Assembly (NCBI GenBank): GCA_030761205.1
Contig: JAULJL010000024.1
Span: 14,559,122 to 14,623,121, forward strand
Length of the DNA stretch: 64,000 nt
Direction: 5' to 3'
From: Fremontodendron californicum
Lineage: Eukaryota > Streptophyta > Magnoliopsida > Malvales > Malvaceae
Shown here: in pieces, positions 35,401 to 47,150 of the stretch
Layout: each line of letters opens with the position of its first letter
How positions within the stretch are numbered: the stretch's first letter is position 1
Made by a program: the position numbers and the translations under genes
The notes under the pieces: model-generated
Seen by the model: the letters and a program-made list of their open reading frames with translations, nothing else
Told to the model about the DNA's origin: nothing
Databases searched by the model: none

Positions 35401-37161
35401 GTTGGACTAAGAAAAGAAAGCTTTCGACAGTTCTTGCAATGTTAGTCGAATGCAATAATGTTGATGATAAGTTTTGCAAAATGCTTGTGAGATGCACGTT
35501 CCCTAGGGATGAATGCAATTATATGATTATTATGAGTTTTAATCCATGATTTCGCTGAGGTTCACGAATATTCTCAACTCCACTGTTTACTGTATTTGAT
35601 GATTTTTTTCAGCATTGGGGATTTTCACGAGTTTTCTCCAGATTTTCTGACTCGGTGGCAATGTCTTTAACCTATCCATGATCTTGCTCTACTTGATGAG
35701 CTCTTCTATGTGGTTTCATCGCGGCCCACAAGTTTTGACTCTGTGGTAGTATTTTCAATCCTATCTCTGATTTGCTTTTCTTGATGAGCTCTTCAGTATC
35801 TTGGGTCGATGTGTTTAGCGTATCCAAAATTTGTCCCACTTGATGAGTTTTTCAGCATTATGGATTGTTACGAGTTTTCTCCAAATTCTAGTGGTTTCCA
35901 AACCTTCTCTAAAATTTAAATATACTCCATAGTAATACAAGGAAATCCTTTTACTTAAATATTTTTATGTTTAATAATCATCATTCAATTTGATAACATT
36001 CAAAATACATCACAACATGTATGAAAGATGGTGTGGAACAGCCAAATTTCTTTAAAGGGCCAACAAGAGTTTATTTCAAAAAGGTTTAGATAACAAAGAT
36101 GAATATCAAGGTTTAAAAGGAAAATGCAAAGAAAAAGGCATAGATGCCCCAGATGTGGAATATTCTGGACCCTTCCTGCTTTAATTCCTCTGAAATGTCT
36201 TTTGAGCAAACCATTTGCTTGGGTAAATTCTCGGCTTTCGCTATTGCTTCAGACTCAGGTTTACCATTTTCTCTGAATTCCTGATACCTTTTCCCCCTTT
36301 ACACGGAGCATTATTCAGTACCTAGGCCGCCCTTTACGGGTTTTCAACCCAAGTGTCCCCCATTCGGTTTTAAGTCACCCTTTTGAGGTTTTCAGCTTAA
36401 ACCTCTCATTTTACATTATTTTTTCTTTTTTCTTCCTTCATTTTTTTTTGGTGTGTGTGTGTGTGTTCCACCATGCATCTGAGAATTTTAAATGCTTCCA
36501 TGGTAAAAATGGCAATTCCCAAAGACGGGATGAAATCTGAGAAAAACCCTTCAAATTAAATACCCGAGCTTGATCAAAATGGACTTTAAAAAGCACATAA
36601 TGTAGGCCAAGGTTTGGGTTTTGAAAGAAATGATAAATAGGCTCGAAATGTGTTTAAGGGTAATTGGATCAAGGATCATTTCATGAGAAGGTTTCATTTT
36701 TGAAACATTCGTCCTTTTTGGATTTTTCTCCTTTGAGTTTTGATTCTTGTCTCTTTTCATTATTGGCTTTCATTTGCCATTTTTGATTTCACATGTTTTT
36801 CGTGTTTTTTTTTTCTTCTTCCTTTTTTCTTTTTTCTTTTTTGATGGCTCTTTTCGCCATGGTTTTTTTTTTTTTTGAAAGGAGATTTTTCCTCGCATTT
36901 GCCCTCTAGTGTGGAGGGTGATCCTTGATCAAGGTTCAACGAAAAAAAGGATTCCTAAGGCTCAAAGGGGTGACTAGGGATAATTTCTTCTTAGTGACAG
37001 GAATAAGAAAGATAGCCATTTCTCTTATCAAGCACAAACATTCTCATTGAAAAGCAATCCTCAGGGGAAATAGATATATAGAATTCGATTTTACATTTGG
37101 AATCATTCAAATTCACATATGCACAATATCACACTTTTATTTTTTTCTTTTTTTCTTTTCT
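35401..37161 (-). other. OgreA noncoding region 3' of pol
   Basis: No gene. It has a few loosely repeated 60-90 bp segments ('cttgatgagctcttc', 35690-35880), a short gtgtgtgtgtg run near 36452 and poly-T/CT stretches at 36800-36880. It shares the block with 'tgtaggccaaggtt' and 'tcctcgcatttgccc' with OgreB and OgreC. Confidence 0.65.
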
Positions 37162-37850
37162 TCAAGCATAGTATTTCTTCAATTCATCGGTGTTCATGGG
37201 ATTTCTCAAGTCATCACCATCCATCCGAGTTAAGATAAATGCTCCTCTAGAAAAAACTCTTTTCACCACATAGGGTCCTTCCCAATTCGAAGCCCATTTT
37301 CCACGAAGATCTTTCACAATGTGGAGAACCTTTCTCAGTACCAACTCTCATTCTTGAAACTACTTGGGGCGAACATTCTTATTTTGGGCTCGGATCATCC
37401 TCTTCTGATACATCTGCCCATGGCAAATTGCCTTCAGCCTCTTCTCCTCGATGAGATTCAACTTTTCATAGCAAGCTCTAGCCTATTCTGCCTCTTCCAA
37501 GCTTACTTCCATCAAGACACGAAGTGAAGGGATTTCAACCTTAATAGGAAGTACTGCTTGCATCCCGTATACCAGAGAAAACGGCGTGGCCCCCGTAGAT
37601 GTGCGAACCGAAGTACGATATGCGTGGAGAACAAAAGGCAAGATCTCATGCCAATCTTTGTACCCATCAGTCATCTTTTCAACAATCTTCTTGATGTTCT
37701 TATTGGCTGCTTCTACTGCCCCATTGATTTTTGGACGATAAGGTGCCGAATTATGGTGGTTGATCTTGAACTGGTTACATATTTCCATCATCATCTCATT
37801 GTACAGATTGAGAGCATTGTCTGTGATTATTCTCTCCGGGAGTCCATATC
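37162..37850 (-). pseudogene. OgreA integrase, C-terminal half
   Basis: Continues the integrase interrupted at 56417. It reads 'PERIITDNALNLYNE' (second catalytic Asp) next to the junction, 'NSAPYRPKINGAVEAANKNI' (catalytic Glu), 'AYRTSVRTSTGATPFSLVYG', and ends with the C-terminal module 'GKWASNWEGPYVVKRVF' to a stop at 37162. At least two in-frame TAG codons stand where TGG and CAG are expected (between 37345 and 37482). The pattern fits C-to-T decay of methylated DNA. Confidence 0.88.
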
Positions 37851-37855
37851 GGCAT
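37851..37855. repeat. Target duplication of OgreC, left copy (ggcat)
   Basis: ggcat at 37851-37855 and at 56412-56416 flank OgreC exactly, inside the integrase reading frame of OgreA. Confidence 0.92.
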
Positions 37856-40054
37856 TGTAGACACCTAATTTTGTCTGGACCCCGAAATCATGTAATTTTC
37901 TTCCTGATGATGTTTTAGAATGTAGAAAGTCAATTCTCGTCCTGCAGGTGGTACTCCAAGACTTAGTTTAAGAAAGCAAGCATGAAAAGTCAACATGGAA
38001 AAAGTCAACCTTAGAAAAATCAACTCCAAAAAGTCAACCACTGAAAAGTCAACCCTTATTCAAAATCAAGATCCAAGGATTAATTGAATAATGGTGAAAG
38101 AATTTTGATAATCTGAGGTCTACAACGAAAGATATGGAGTCCGGAAGATGGGTTATGGAGATTCAGTGGAAAGGAAACCCTAGTTCGGTAAATTTGGGGA
38201 AAAGTGCTTGAACGATCAAATTGGTAGAAATTGGAGGTTTCGAATGAAAGATAATCAATGACTATGGGTATTGGAGAGGCCATTTGGAAGCGAAACCAAA
38301 GGAAGGGTCAATTAGGAAGAAAACTGAAAATTAGGGTTTTAGGTGAATTTACTGAAATTGGGAAAAATTGCAGAAATAGCCCGATTCGGTAAAATTAAAG
38401 CCCCTAATTGATGAAGAGTGGGTAAACGAAGATAGCCCAAGGCTCAGTTTGAAGTAATTTCGAGAAAAGAGCCGATTGGAGGAAAAACGGAAAAACGAGG
38501 AAATTCCCGATATTGGAAAAAGGAAAAATCAAATCAGAGGGGAATTTGATCGTAAAAATTGGGATTTTTCGGACCAACTCCAATTCAATATATAACAAAG
38601 GAATAAAAAAGAAAATCAGGAAATCAAACTTATTTTGAGTAAAACCGAAGCTTCAGAGGTTAAAGGGCAAATTTGGAAAATTTGGGAAAAATAGAAAATA
38701 AGCTCAGAAAATTACGAAAACTTCCATATCTCAATCTTATGTGATTTTGAAGAGATTGGAAAAGAATAATCGAAAATCGGAGCTCGTTTGCAAAATGACA
38801 AAAATCGGGCCCACTAAGCTGAAATTCTAGAAGATAAATCTGGGAAAAATAGCAAATGAGCTCAAAAAATTATGAAAACTTCTAGATTCTAATTTTAAAT
38901 TATTTGGAAGAGATTGGAAAAGAAAAATCTAAAACCGGAGCTCGTTTGAGAAATGGAAAATTTCGGGCCCACTAAGCTGAAATTAAAGAAGATAAATCTG
39001 AGAAAAATAGCAAATGAGCTCGAAAAATCATGAAAATTTCCAGATCTCAATTTTATATTATTTGGAAGAGATTGGCAAAGAAAAATACATAATCGGAGAT
39101 TGTTTGAAAAATGACAAAAGTTCGGGTGCACTAAGGGCAATTTTGGAAGATAAATCCGGGAAATATAGCAAATGGGCTCGAAAAATTATGAAAACTTCCA
39201 AAACTCAATTTTATATTATTTAGGAAGTATTGGAAAAAGAAAATCCAGATTTGGAGTCCGTTTTCTATCTAATCAAGTTTGGGGGGGCTAAAATGCAATT
39301 TTATCGAAGAAACTGAAGAGGGTTTTTTTTTTGCAATTTAAAAAATAGAGAGAGGGCTGGAATTTGAAGGGCCATTCAGCCAAGCCGAAGAAGAAAATGA
39401 AATTTTCTGAGTTCTTTCATCCAAAGGCCAAAATTGGATCATAAGGTGGTTATTTTTTGATCAAGCCTTTGTAATTTTGCCACATGGTCAAATGAATGAA
39501 GAGGAAGGATGTCAACATTATGGTCACATATTTTGGAAAAGCTGTATTTGTTAGGAGCTGATCACTTAATCTAAGGGTGATAATTTCACATTTTTAGCAT
39601 ATTTGATTAGTGGCCTTTGGATCAAATTACCTAGGAAAAAAAATTGACAACATCCTTACACATTAAGAGACCATTCGGCTACTACAAGGGGGAGGTCAGA
39701 TTTTGTGCAAGGGAAGTAGCTATTCTTGAGAAAAAGGAAAGGGGAAAAAGAAAAGAGAAAGAAAAAAAGAAGGGATTTTCTTACTACTCTTTGATTTGAA
39801 AAGCTAAAGCAATGTAGCCATTTTCTTTCATGCTCTCCTCCATGCTTTGTTCATATGATTTTGTTAATTTCATTTTTATTTTATTTTCTTTCATGAAATA
39901 AAATTGTTTTTCAAAACAAGTTCCAAAAGGTTCCTACCTTTTGTTTTCATCAAAAAATATTAAAATGATTTTTTTTACTAATTTTTTAAGCCAGGGCCAA
40001 ATGGTGTCCTTGAGTATGATGATCTTATGTTTGATTTTATTCCTCTGATTGGTT

Positions 40055-40150
40055 GTGTTAGGATAGCTTGGTAGTGGTAGGATAGCTTGGTTGTGGTAGG
40101 ATAGTTTGGTTGTGGTAGGATAGCTTGGTTGTGGTAGGATAGCTTTGCAT
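40055..40150. repeat. 19-bp tandem repeat tggttgtggtaggatagct
   Basis: About five units. The 3' LTR has the same array at 53815-53892. It is absent from the OgreB LTRs, so it arose in the OgreC lineage. Confidence 0.85.
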
Positions 40151-41750
40151 TATTTGCCATGCCATATGTTTGTGTTATTGCCATGCCATACTCTTACAGT
40201 TTCAACTTTAATATTCGGCCATGCTTAATCCTTGTCTTGAATGTTTGCATTTTCATCATGATTGTTTGGATGTCATGCTTCTATTCATGTTTTGCACATT
40301 TGCCATGCCATGTGTTTGTGTTATTGTCATGCCATATTGTATGTCATTTTAGGTCTTCATTAGGTTTTCATGCTTTCATTTCATGCACATTTCCATTCGG
40401 CTAGGTCATCTTGTATGTCATATTAGGCTAGGTCATTGTATTTCATGCCATGCATATTTCCTATGCCATATTAGATTTTAGGTCATTTTGTTTCCTATGT
40501 CATATTAGGCTAGGTCATTGTATTTCATGTCATGCATATTTTCTATGTCATATTAGATTTTAGGTCATTTCATTTCTCATGTCATACTAGGCATTAGGTC
40601 ATCCTATTGCCATGCACATTTTGCATAATATTTAGGCATTAAGTCATGCATTTAACTTGCTTTTTGTCGATGCATTTCATATCATTCCACTTGATTTTTG
40701 AATTAAGTCAATCAGTGGCTCAATGCCAAGCTCTCATGAGTATGCTTGTGGAAAATTAAGAAGTTGTCAAGTTGGATTTTCTACCTTTGTGATTTTTTTT
40801 CATTAGGCAATCCTTGTCCAATTTTATTTTTTTAAAAATTTTTACTACTCTTTTTAGGTCCCTAGAGGAGTCTCCAACATTTTTATTTTGATTTTTGAGT
40901 GATTTTATCAAAGGTTTAAAAATGATTTTTGGCTAAACAGTTTTTCACCCAGTGTTCTGACTTTCGTGATTTTTCTGGTAGGACATCCTTAGTATAATTA
41001 TTAATCCAAGTTTTTCCCATAGAGTTCGACATGTTTTGAGTCTCCCATAATTTTTTTTTAGATTTTTTTGAAATTTTATAAATAGGTAAAAAAATCATGT
41101 TTTAAAACTGGTCAGTAAAGTCAGATTTGATTTCAAAGGAAAAATAATTTTTTGTTTTGGCTTATTTAGAATCTTAGCTACTGTCCTACGTTGATTTCTA
41201 AGTCATTTTATTCCTAAAAAATGATTTTATAAAGCTTAGGTCATGGGTGGTCAAGTCCGAGTTTTCAAAGTTAGGAAAATAGAGCTTTTTAAAAGAGGGG
41301 TTTCGGCCTTAGTGCAATTTTCATCCAAAATTTTCAAATTGTTTTCAAACCAATCACAAAGTATTTTTGATTTAGAAAAACTAATTTGATTATTTTCCTA
41401 AGGTAGTCGGATATCTTTTTAGATATACGGATTTCCTTATTCAAAGGAAAAAATACACTTTCATGCATTGCATTTTCCATGTTCATGCATATTATATATT
41501 ATATGATTTTTGGCTATGAATATTTCTATGACTATGTTATTGTTTTGATTTATATTCATGGTGTTATATTGTTTGTTATATGGTTGTGAATATTCTATGT
41601 TATCCTATGCTTTTTGCTTAGCCCTTTATGTTTGTCACATCATTTAGGATTTATTATGTTCTTGCATTTATTTTTTCTTTTTCATACATATTTCATGAAA
41701 ATATTATTTCATGTTTCATATCATTTCATGTTATTAATCATATTGCTATG

Positions 41751-43104
41751 TCATTTGTCATAACGTGCCAAATACGAATTCAGCATGCTAGAAGCAAACA
41801 TGGAGTCGCCACTAGTCATCTAATGTAGGTGTGATTAGTCACCTATATGAATCTATCCAATTTAAAGTAATCATAAGCTTGACTAAGGCACCTTAAAAAG
41901 ACTGGTTGCTTGTGAGAACTAGGTTTGAGAGTACAGTTACATGTGAGGAAGGATTAGCACCCTCACAACGTCTATCTAAGAGATAGTACCTAATTAATCT
42001 TGTGATACTAAAAGAGTCTTAACTAAATGGTCTTATCTATCCTATCTTCATTTTACATTATTCAAGTTAGAAATATCGGAAATCACTTTTTAGGTCTCCC
42101 TTCCATCAATTTGGAGGAATTTCTAAAAAAAGAAGTTTCTTCACCTCGAGAGTATATAAAAGAAATCAATCTTTCTATTGAAGAGGTTCCATCGTAGGAA
42201 AAAATTAAAATTTAATCCTAAGTCTAATTTTCATAATTAAAAACTTGTATTTTTATTTATATTTGTTCAAAAATAAACCGTTATCTCAATACCGAAAATT
42301 ATTTCTTAAAAACTTTTCCATCGATCTGGAAAAATTTTGAGATTTCGATCACTGTCACTGCCGCCGTTCACCGTCGCCGCCGTTCACCGTCGCCGCCACC
42401 GCCGATCACCGGGTTCAGAAAAATTCCAAAAAATCACCAAAAATTCCTTTCGATCTCCTCTACCCAAAAATCAACTTAGTTTTTCCCGAATCTAACCCGA
42501 TAATCCTAGATCTGAGTTTGAAAGTCGCAACTTCAACCTCCTCGATCTCCTCCGTTGGCCGCCGAACGATCACCAAACTCCAACCTAAGCTTCATCTAAT
42601 TAAAACCAAGATTTCCCTTCTACTAGCACCCTTCGAAACAACTCCTAAAGCTAAGAACCCCCCAAATTTCGAATCTACTAGCCTGTTTGAAAAAAAAAGA
42701 AAAATTTTCCTTTCTACCAATCTTTGCTTGATTGCTCCAAAATTTTGATGATTCTCTGATCCCCCTTTTTTGTTGAGGCTTGGGTTGTTTATATAGGAAA
42801 ATAGTTAGGGTTTCAATCTACTTATAAGTCTCAATCTGATCAAGAAAAGATTTTTGTTACAACCACAACTCATAGAGTCCAAGTTTAATCCAAAGAAGAG
42901 ATCAAGTCCTACCAAAACTATGTTTATCATTTTTTTTATTTTTTTAATTATTTCAAACTTTTCTTTTTTTTTAAATTTTTTTTTATTTTTTTTTAAATTT
43001 TCTATTTAAATTCGAAAATAAATTACAAAATTTAAAATTCAAAATTCAAAATCAAAATTAATTAACTAATTAACACTCGGATAAAATCCTATGTCTACAT
43101 CATT
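41751..43104 (-). mobile_element. Solo LTR in OgreC 5' LTR, with tcatt duplications
   Basis: LTR 41756-43099 (1,344 bp) between tcatt at 41751-41755 and 43100-43104. Minus strand TGTAGACATAGG...GTTATGACA. OgreC's 3' LTR shows the uninterrupted sequence near 55497. It keeps Ogre/Tat LTR blocks (the 'aaggattagcaccctcacaa' stretch and 'atggagtcgccac'), so it is a diverged Tat-type LTR left after recombination between two LTRs. A GC-rich stretch of 'ccgccgttcaccgtcg' type lies at 42355-42405, and a 76-codon frame nearby is not convincing. Confidence 0.88.
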
Positions 43105-43838
43105 TAGAATATACTCTGTCACTTAGATTATATTATGTCATTTAAATTATGTCATGTCACTTAGATCTTATTATATCATTTAGATTATATTATGTCACTT
43201 AGATGCTATGTCATTTAGAATATACTATATCATTTAGATTTTTGGCTATGTCATCTTTGCCTTGTTATACATGTTCATATTCCTCTTTTTAAAAATGTTT
43301 TTAAAAAAGGATAATGATTTTAAACAAAATAAAGTTATTCCCGAGTTAAAATAATTCATGAGTTCTCCTCCGGGTTGCCGGAGAGGATATCATCAATTAT
43401 CATTAATAACAGAATATCTTTTTTTTTTAAATGAGAATGACTCAAATTTTTTTCCAAATAAATAAAAATTTCTATATTTTGTCGTGTTTGTCGGGGAATA
43501 TAGGAAAATTTTGAATTAATAAATTTAGGATTATTTTCAATTAAAAATAGAATTATTTTTCTTAAAATTGGGAATTAATTTGAAATGCCAAACTTAAAAC
43601 CAACTCTTTTACCAAGACTTGAGATAACACACGATTAATAAGGTACCATTTTATACGGGTGTTGTGGGGGTGCTAATCCTTCCCCGCACGTAACCGACTC
43701 CCGAACCCTCTTCTTTGATTTCTCTGGTTTAAAAACGCAAACTTGAAATTGGTTTTAAAAATGTTTTAATTAATTTTAAAATATTTTACAAAACCGGTTT
43801 TAATAAGTGGTCGATCACACCTAGTCAAAAAAGATTGG

Positions 43839-43848
43839 TGGCGACTCC
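43839..43848 (+). other. Second copy of primer-binding-site core inside OgreC LTR
   Basis: TGGCGACTCC repeats the first ten bases of the true binding site (43960-43977), about 110 bp upstream of it. The same ten bases occur in OgreB's LTRs (2608-2617 and 29918-29927, minus) and in the solo LTR (41802-41811, minus). The OgreC 3' LTR copy is mutated. Confidence 0.6.
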
Positions 43849-43959
43849 ATGTCTTTTTTCGAGGGAATTAAGTCGTTTTTTCCTCTGTTTCCCTCAATGT
43901 CACACTGAACGAGTAAAATTCTTGCGATTAGACTTGTTATTTTTTAGGTTGCGACAGCT

Positions 43960-43977
43960 TGGCGACTCCGCTGGGGA
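43960..43977 (+). other. OgreC primer binding site
   Basis: TGGCGACTCCGCTGGGGA, three bases after the LTR end GCGACA. This is the tRNA-Arg-type site known in Ogre elements. Confidence 0.9.
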
Positions 43978-45684
43978 CTTTTAGAGAGTCAGACCTATAA
44001 TTAGTCGTGTTTTATCAAAAGTCTCGATTTTGTCGGTTTTAATTGGTATTTAATTATATTTCCCACATTTTTATAAAAATAAGGAGAATTTTTGAAAATA
44101 ACAAAATCTTTTTAATATGTTCATTTGCATGCATATTATTACTGATCTATGGTTGGTTAATGTGTTGCACTATTCTTGATCCTTGTTTTAATAAATTGCT
44201 GGGGGGATTTAGAATAAGGGGTGTAGAATAGGTGGTGAAAGGTTTGTTTTGTTCCTCTACACACACTGCACTTGCATTTGCATAACATGAGCTCTATATC
44301 CGAGTTCCATCCCTTTAAGTGAAAGTAAAGTACCTACGCTTTGTGTGGCAATAGCCTCCGCATAAGCTAGTGAAACACTTTCGGAGTATCAGATTACCTA
44401 CGCTCCCTGTGGCAATAGCCTCTGCATAAGCCAGGGAAATGAACTCTAACGGATTGGAAACGCTTTCATTGGGGTGCCTTACTAGCCTTCACCGACGACA
44501 GTGAGAAATAATTCAGGGCCTTTAGAACCGATTCACCCTCATATTGTGAACTCAGGCGAAGCCATGCTAGATTCTGTTAGATGCACCGAAGCTAGGAGCA
44601 CATGGAGGAACACTTCTAACCTTTTGCTATTTATTTTACAGTTCGCATAAACCGGGCAAGGATGAACGTACATCGCCCGTAGTAAATTTTAATTTCCGCC
44701 CTAAAGGCATTGTGATGCCTAAATAAGTAGATACTGTTAGGGAAAATGTTCATCAACTTTTTGAAATTGAAAATATGAAAATTCTTTTTCAAGTATTTTT
44801 CATTTTGCACATTTCATGCATATGTGAATAGAGCATTTACATTTATGGTTGTATTTTTGATTTCATTCTTTTCAAGTAAATGGATGGTAATAATAAACTC
44901 ATTTGATGATTTCATAAACATTCATTGGTTGAATAAGAATTGTAGACCGGTAATGTTGAATGAACATTTGGACATTGTACCATAGTAGGATTCACTACCC
45001 CAAAATTCTTTTGAATAATAATATGTTGATTTTTGTGTGGAGGAAACATGTTTCAAAAAAATCATAGATTAAATTTGGAGGCAAATCTTGCATAATGAGA
45101 TTTTTGAATAATCAAGATTTGGTCCCACAAATTTCGTGTAATCATTGATTAATTTCTTTGTATATACCTTTGTGTTAATTCATATTCTTTACATGTTTCA
45201 TTTTGACATCATGCTACAGTCCTAACATGCATGATCATTCATTATAGAATAAATTTGTGACATACATGGTCATTCTTTGTATATACCCTTGTGTTAATTC
45301 ATTTATTCTTTACATGCATCATACTGATATCGTGTTGCATTCATAGTATATATGATCATTCATTGGAAAATGCATCTAGAACATACATAGTCATTTGTTG
45401 CATATATCCATGCATTGATTTTTCTTATTCCTTACATCCATCATGTTGGCATCGCATTGCATTTATAATATATATGGTCAGCATTTTTCTCTGTTTATAC
45501 CTATGCATTTTTTTTTATTCTTCACATATATCAAATTGCATTCATGACATTCATGGCTCATTCATGAAACATATTTGGGGGGATAAAACAGAAAGTGACT
45601 TGGCTTTAAGAGCTTTGAAGAAATTTCTCTTTCAAATCAGAGGTATAAGAAGTACTGAGCATCTTTATAATACAGGCCAGAGCT
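43978..45684 (+). other. OgreC leader
   Basis: No gene. It contains a twice-repeated 'gtggcaatagcctc.gcataa' segment (44345-44440), a perfect small stem-loop aggcat-tgtg-atgcct (44705-44720) also seen in OgreB's leader, and four loosely repeated ~75-90 bp segments with 'ttcttTACAT.catcat' and 'catTcattg' near 45180-45560. Confidence 0.65.
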
Positions 45685-47150
45685 ATGGAGAGTGAACAAG
45701 CTGCCCGAATGGAAAGAATGGAAAGGGCACAAGAAGAATTGCAAGAACAGCTGGCAAAATCTCAAGCAGAATCAAGAGATCAGATGATTAAATTGATGGA
45801 GCTGGTGTCTGCCGCAATCAAGGGAAAGCGATACACTGAAAACTTGACTGCCAAAGAAGGGCCGGGGACACAAAGGGATCAGAATGAGGTCGTAATGTTA
45901 GGTGCCCAGTCTTTTCAGAAAACAATTAATCATAGCAACATCCTGAACTTAGATGATCCAGCTGAAGAGGAAAAGTTGAAAATGGTTGAGCCAAATGGGA
46001 CTGAGTCGGTAGATTCCCAAAGGAAGTATTAGCTGTTAGAGGAAAGGCTCCAAGCAATAGAAAGTACAGATCTATTTGGGAGTGTAGATGCAAACGAACG
46101 TTGTTTGGTCCCCGATTTAATCATTCCTCCTAAATTGAAGGTTTCCAACTTTGAGAAATAAGATGGGACAACCGATCCGTCAGCCCACATCACTATGTTT
46201 TGTCGAAAGATTACGGGCCATACAGATAATTATAAGCTTTTGATTCACTGCTTTCAAGATAGCCTCAGTGGGTCCGCAGTTAGGTGGTATAATCAGTTGA
46301 GTAAGGATCGGATTCACTTTTGGACTAATTTGGCTAATGCATTTTTGAGTCAATACAAACATGTGACTGATATGGTGCCTGATCATCTCACCTTGCAAAA
46401 TATGGAGAAAAGAGCTACTGAGAATTTCAAAGAATATGCTCAACGGTGGATTGACACGGTCGCCCAAGTACGACCACCTTTGACACAGAAAGAAATCACC
46501 GTCCTTTTTGTGAATACACTATGGGCCCCGTAAAGCTATAGACTCGTCGACAATGCCACGAAGAATTTTGCGAATATGGTAATCTCAGGGGAAATGATTG
46601 AGAATGCTATCAAGGATGGGAAACTTGAAGGAGAAAGAACATCCAATACTAAGAGAAATGGGGCATCTGAAAAGAAAGAGGAAGATACCCAAGTCGTGGA
46701 AGGCTTTGCCCCACCTCTCCAATTCTCCTCATATCAGCCATTCTACTCTACCCTGAACAATATCCCTCAAGGTTCTTATCTTTACAAACCAATGCCTGCA
46801 ACCGCGCCAGCATTTACATCTGTCTATCAATCAAACACCCTTAGGAATAATCGAAGAGGGTATAAAAAGCGAGGAAGAAATCAGGTTGACCCATATTCCT
46901 GTGTCATACAGTGAGCTACTACCTCAACTCATCCGGAATCACCTTATGATACATATGCAATTAGAGGCTCTAAAGCCCCCTTACCAAGCTGGTATGATGC
47001 TAATGAGTGTTGCGGTTATCATTCTGGCAATCAAGGCCACTCAACGGAGAACTGCCCCGTTTTGAAGTACAAGGGCAGGGATCTCATCAAGGATGGTTCG
47101 ATAAGTTTTGAAGATGGGAAAGCCAAGTGTCACAAGAAACATGGTGCATA
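45685..47150 (+). pseudogene. OgreC gag, decayed
   Basis: Coiled-coil start ('ERMERAQEELQEQLAKSQAE'), linker, capsid-like core ('CRKITGHTDNYKLLIHCFQD', 'NMEKRATENFKEYAQRWIDT', 46195-46533), then 'NFANMVISGEMIENAIKDGK' and a CX2HX5HX4C knuckle ('CGYHSGNQGHSTENC', about 47010-47055). Stops interrupt it, for example TAG after 'SQRKY' (46030), TAA in 'FEK*DGTT' (about 46160) and TGA after 'SCVIQ' (46912). Gag would form the particle. This copy cannot make a full one. Confidence 0.87.

Larger units (their letters stand above)
37856..43956 (+). mobile_element. OgreC 5' LTR
   Basis: Runs TGTAGACACC...GGTTGCGACA. It is 6,101 bp against 4,744 bp for the 3' LTR, and the excess is the 1,344-bp solo LTR plus its 5-bp duplication. 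It contains inverted counterparts of the ~160-bp repeats (38690-39260), a 19-bp array 'ggttgtggtaggatagctt' (40055-40145) and a TATA-like AATATATAAC near 38587. Confidence 0.9.

Noticed and set aside
42518..42748. 76-codon frame downstream of the GC-rich patch in the solo LTR
   Set aside because: Short, no recognisable motif, inside an LTR; it could be 5' coding sequence acquired long ago but nothing supports it.
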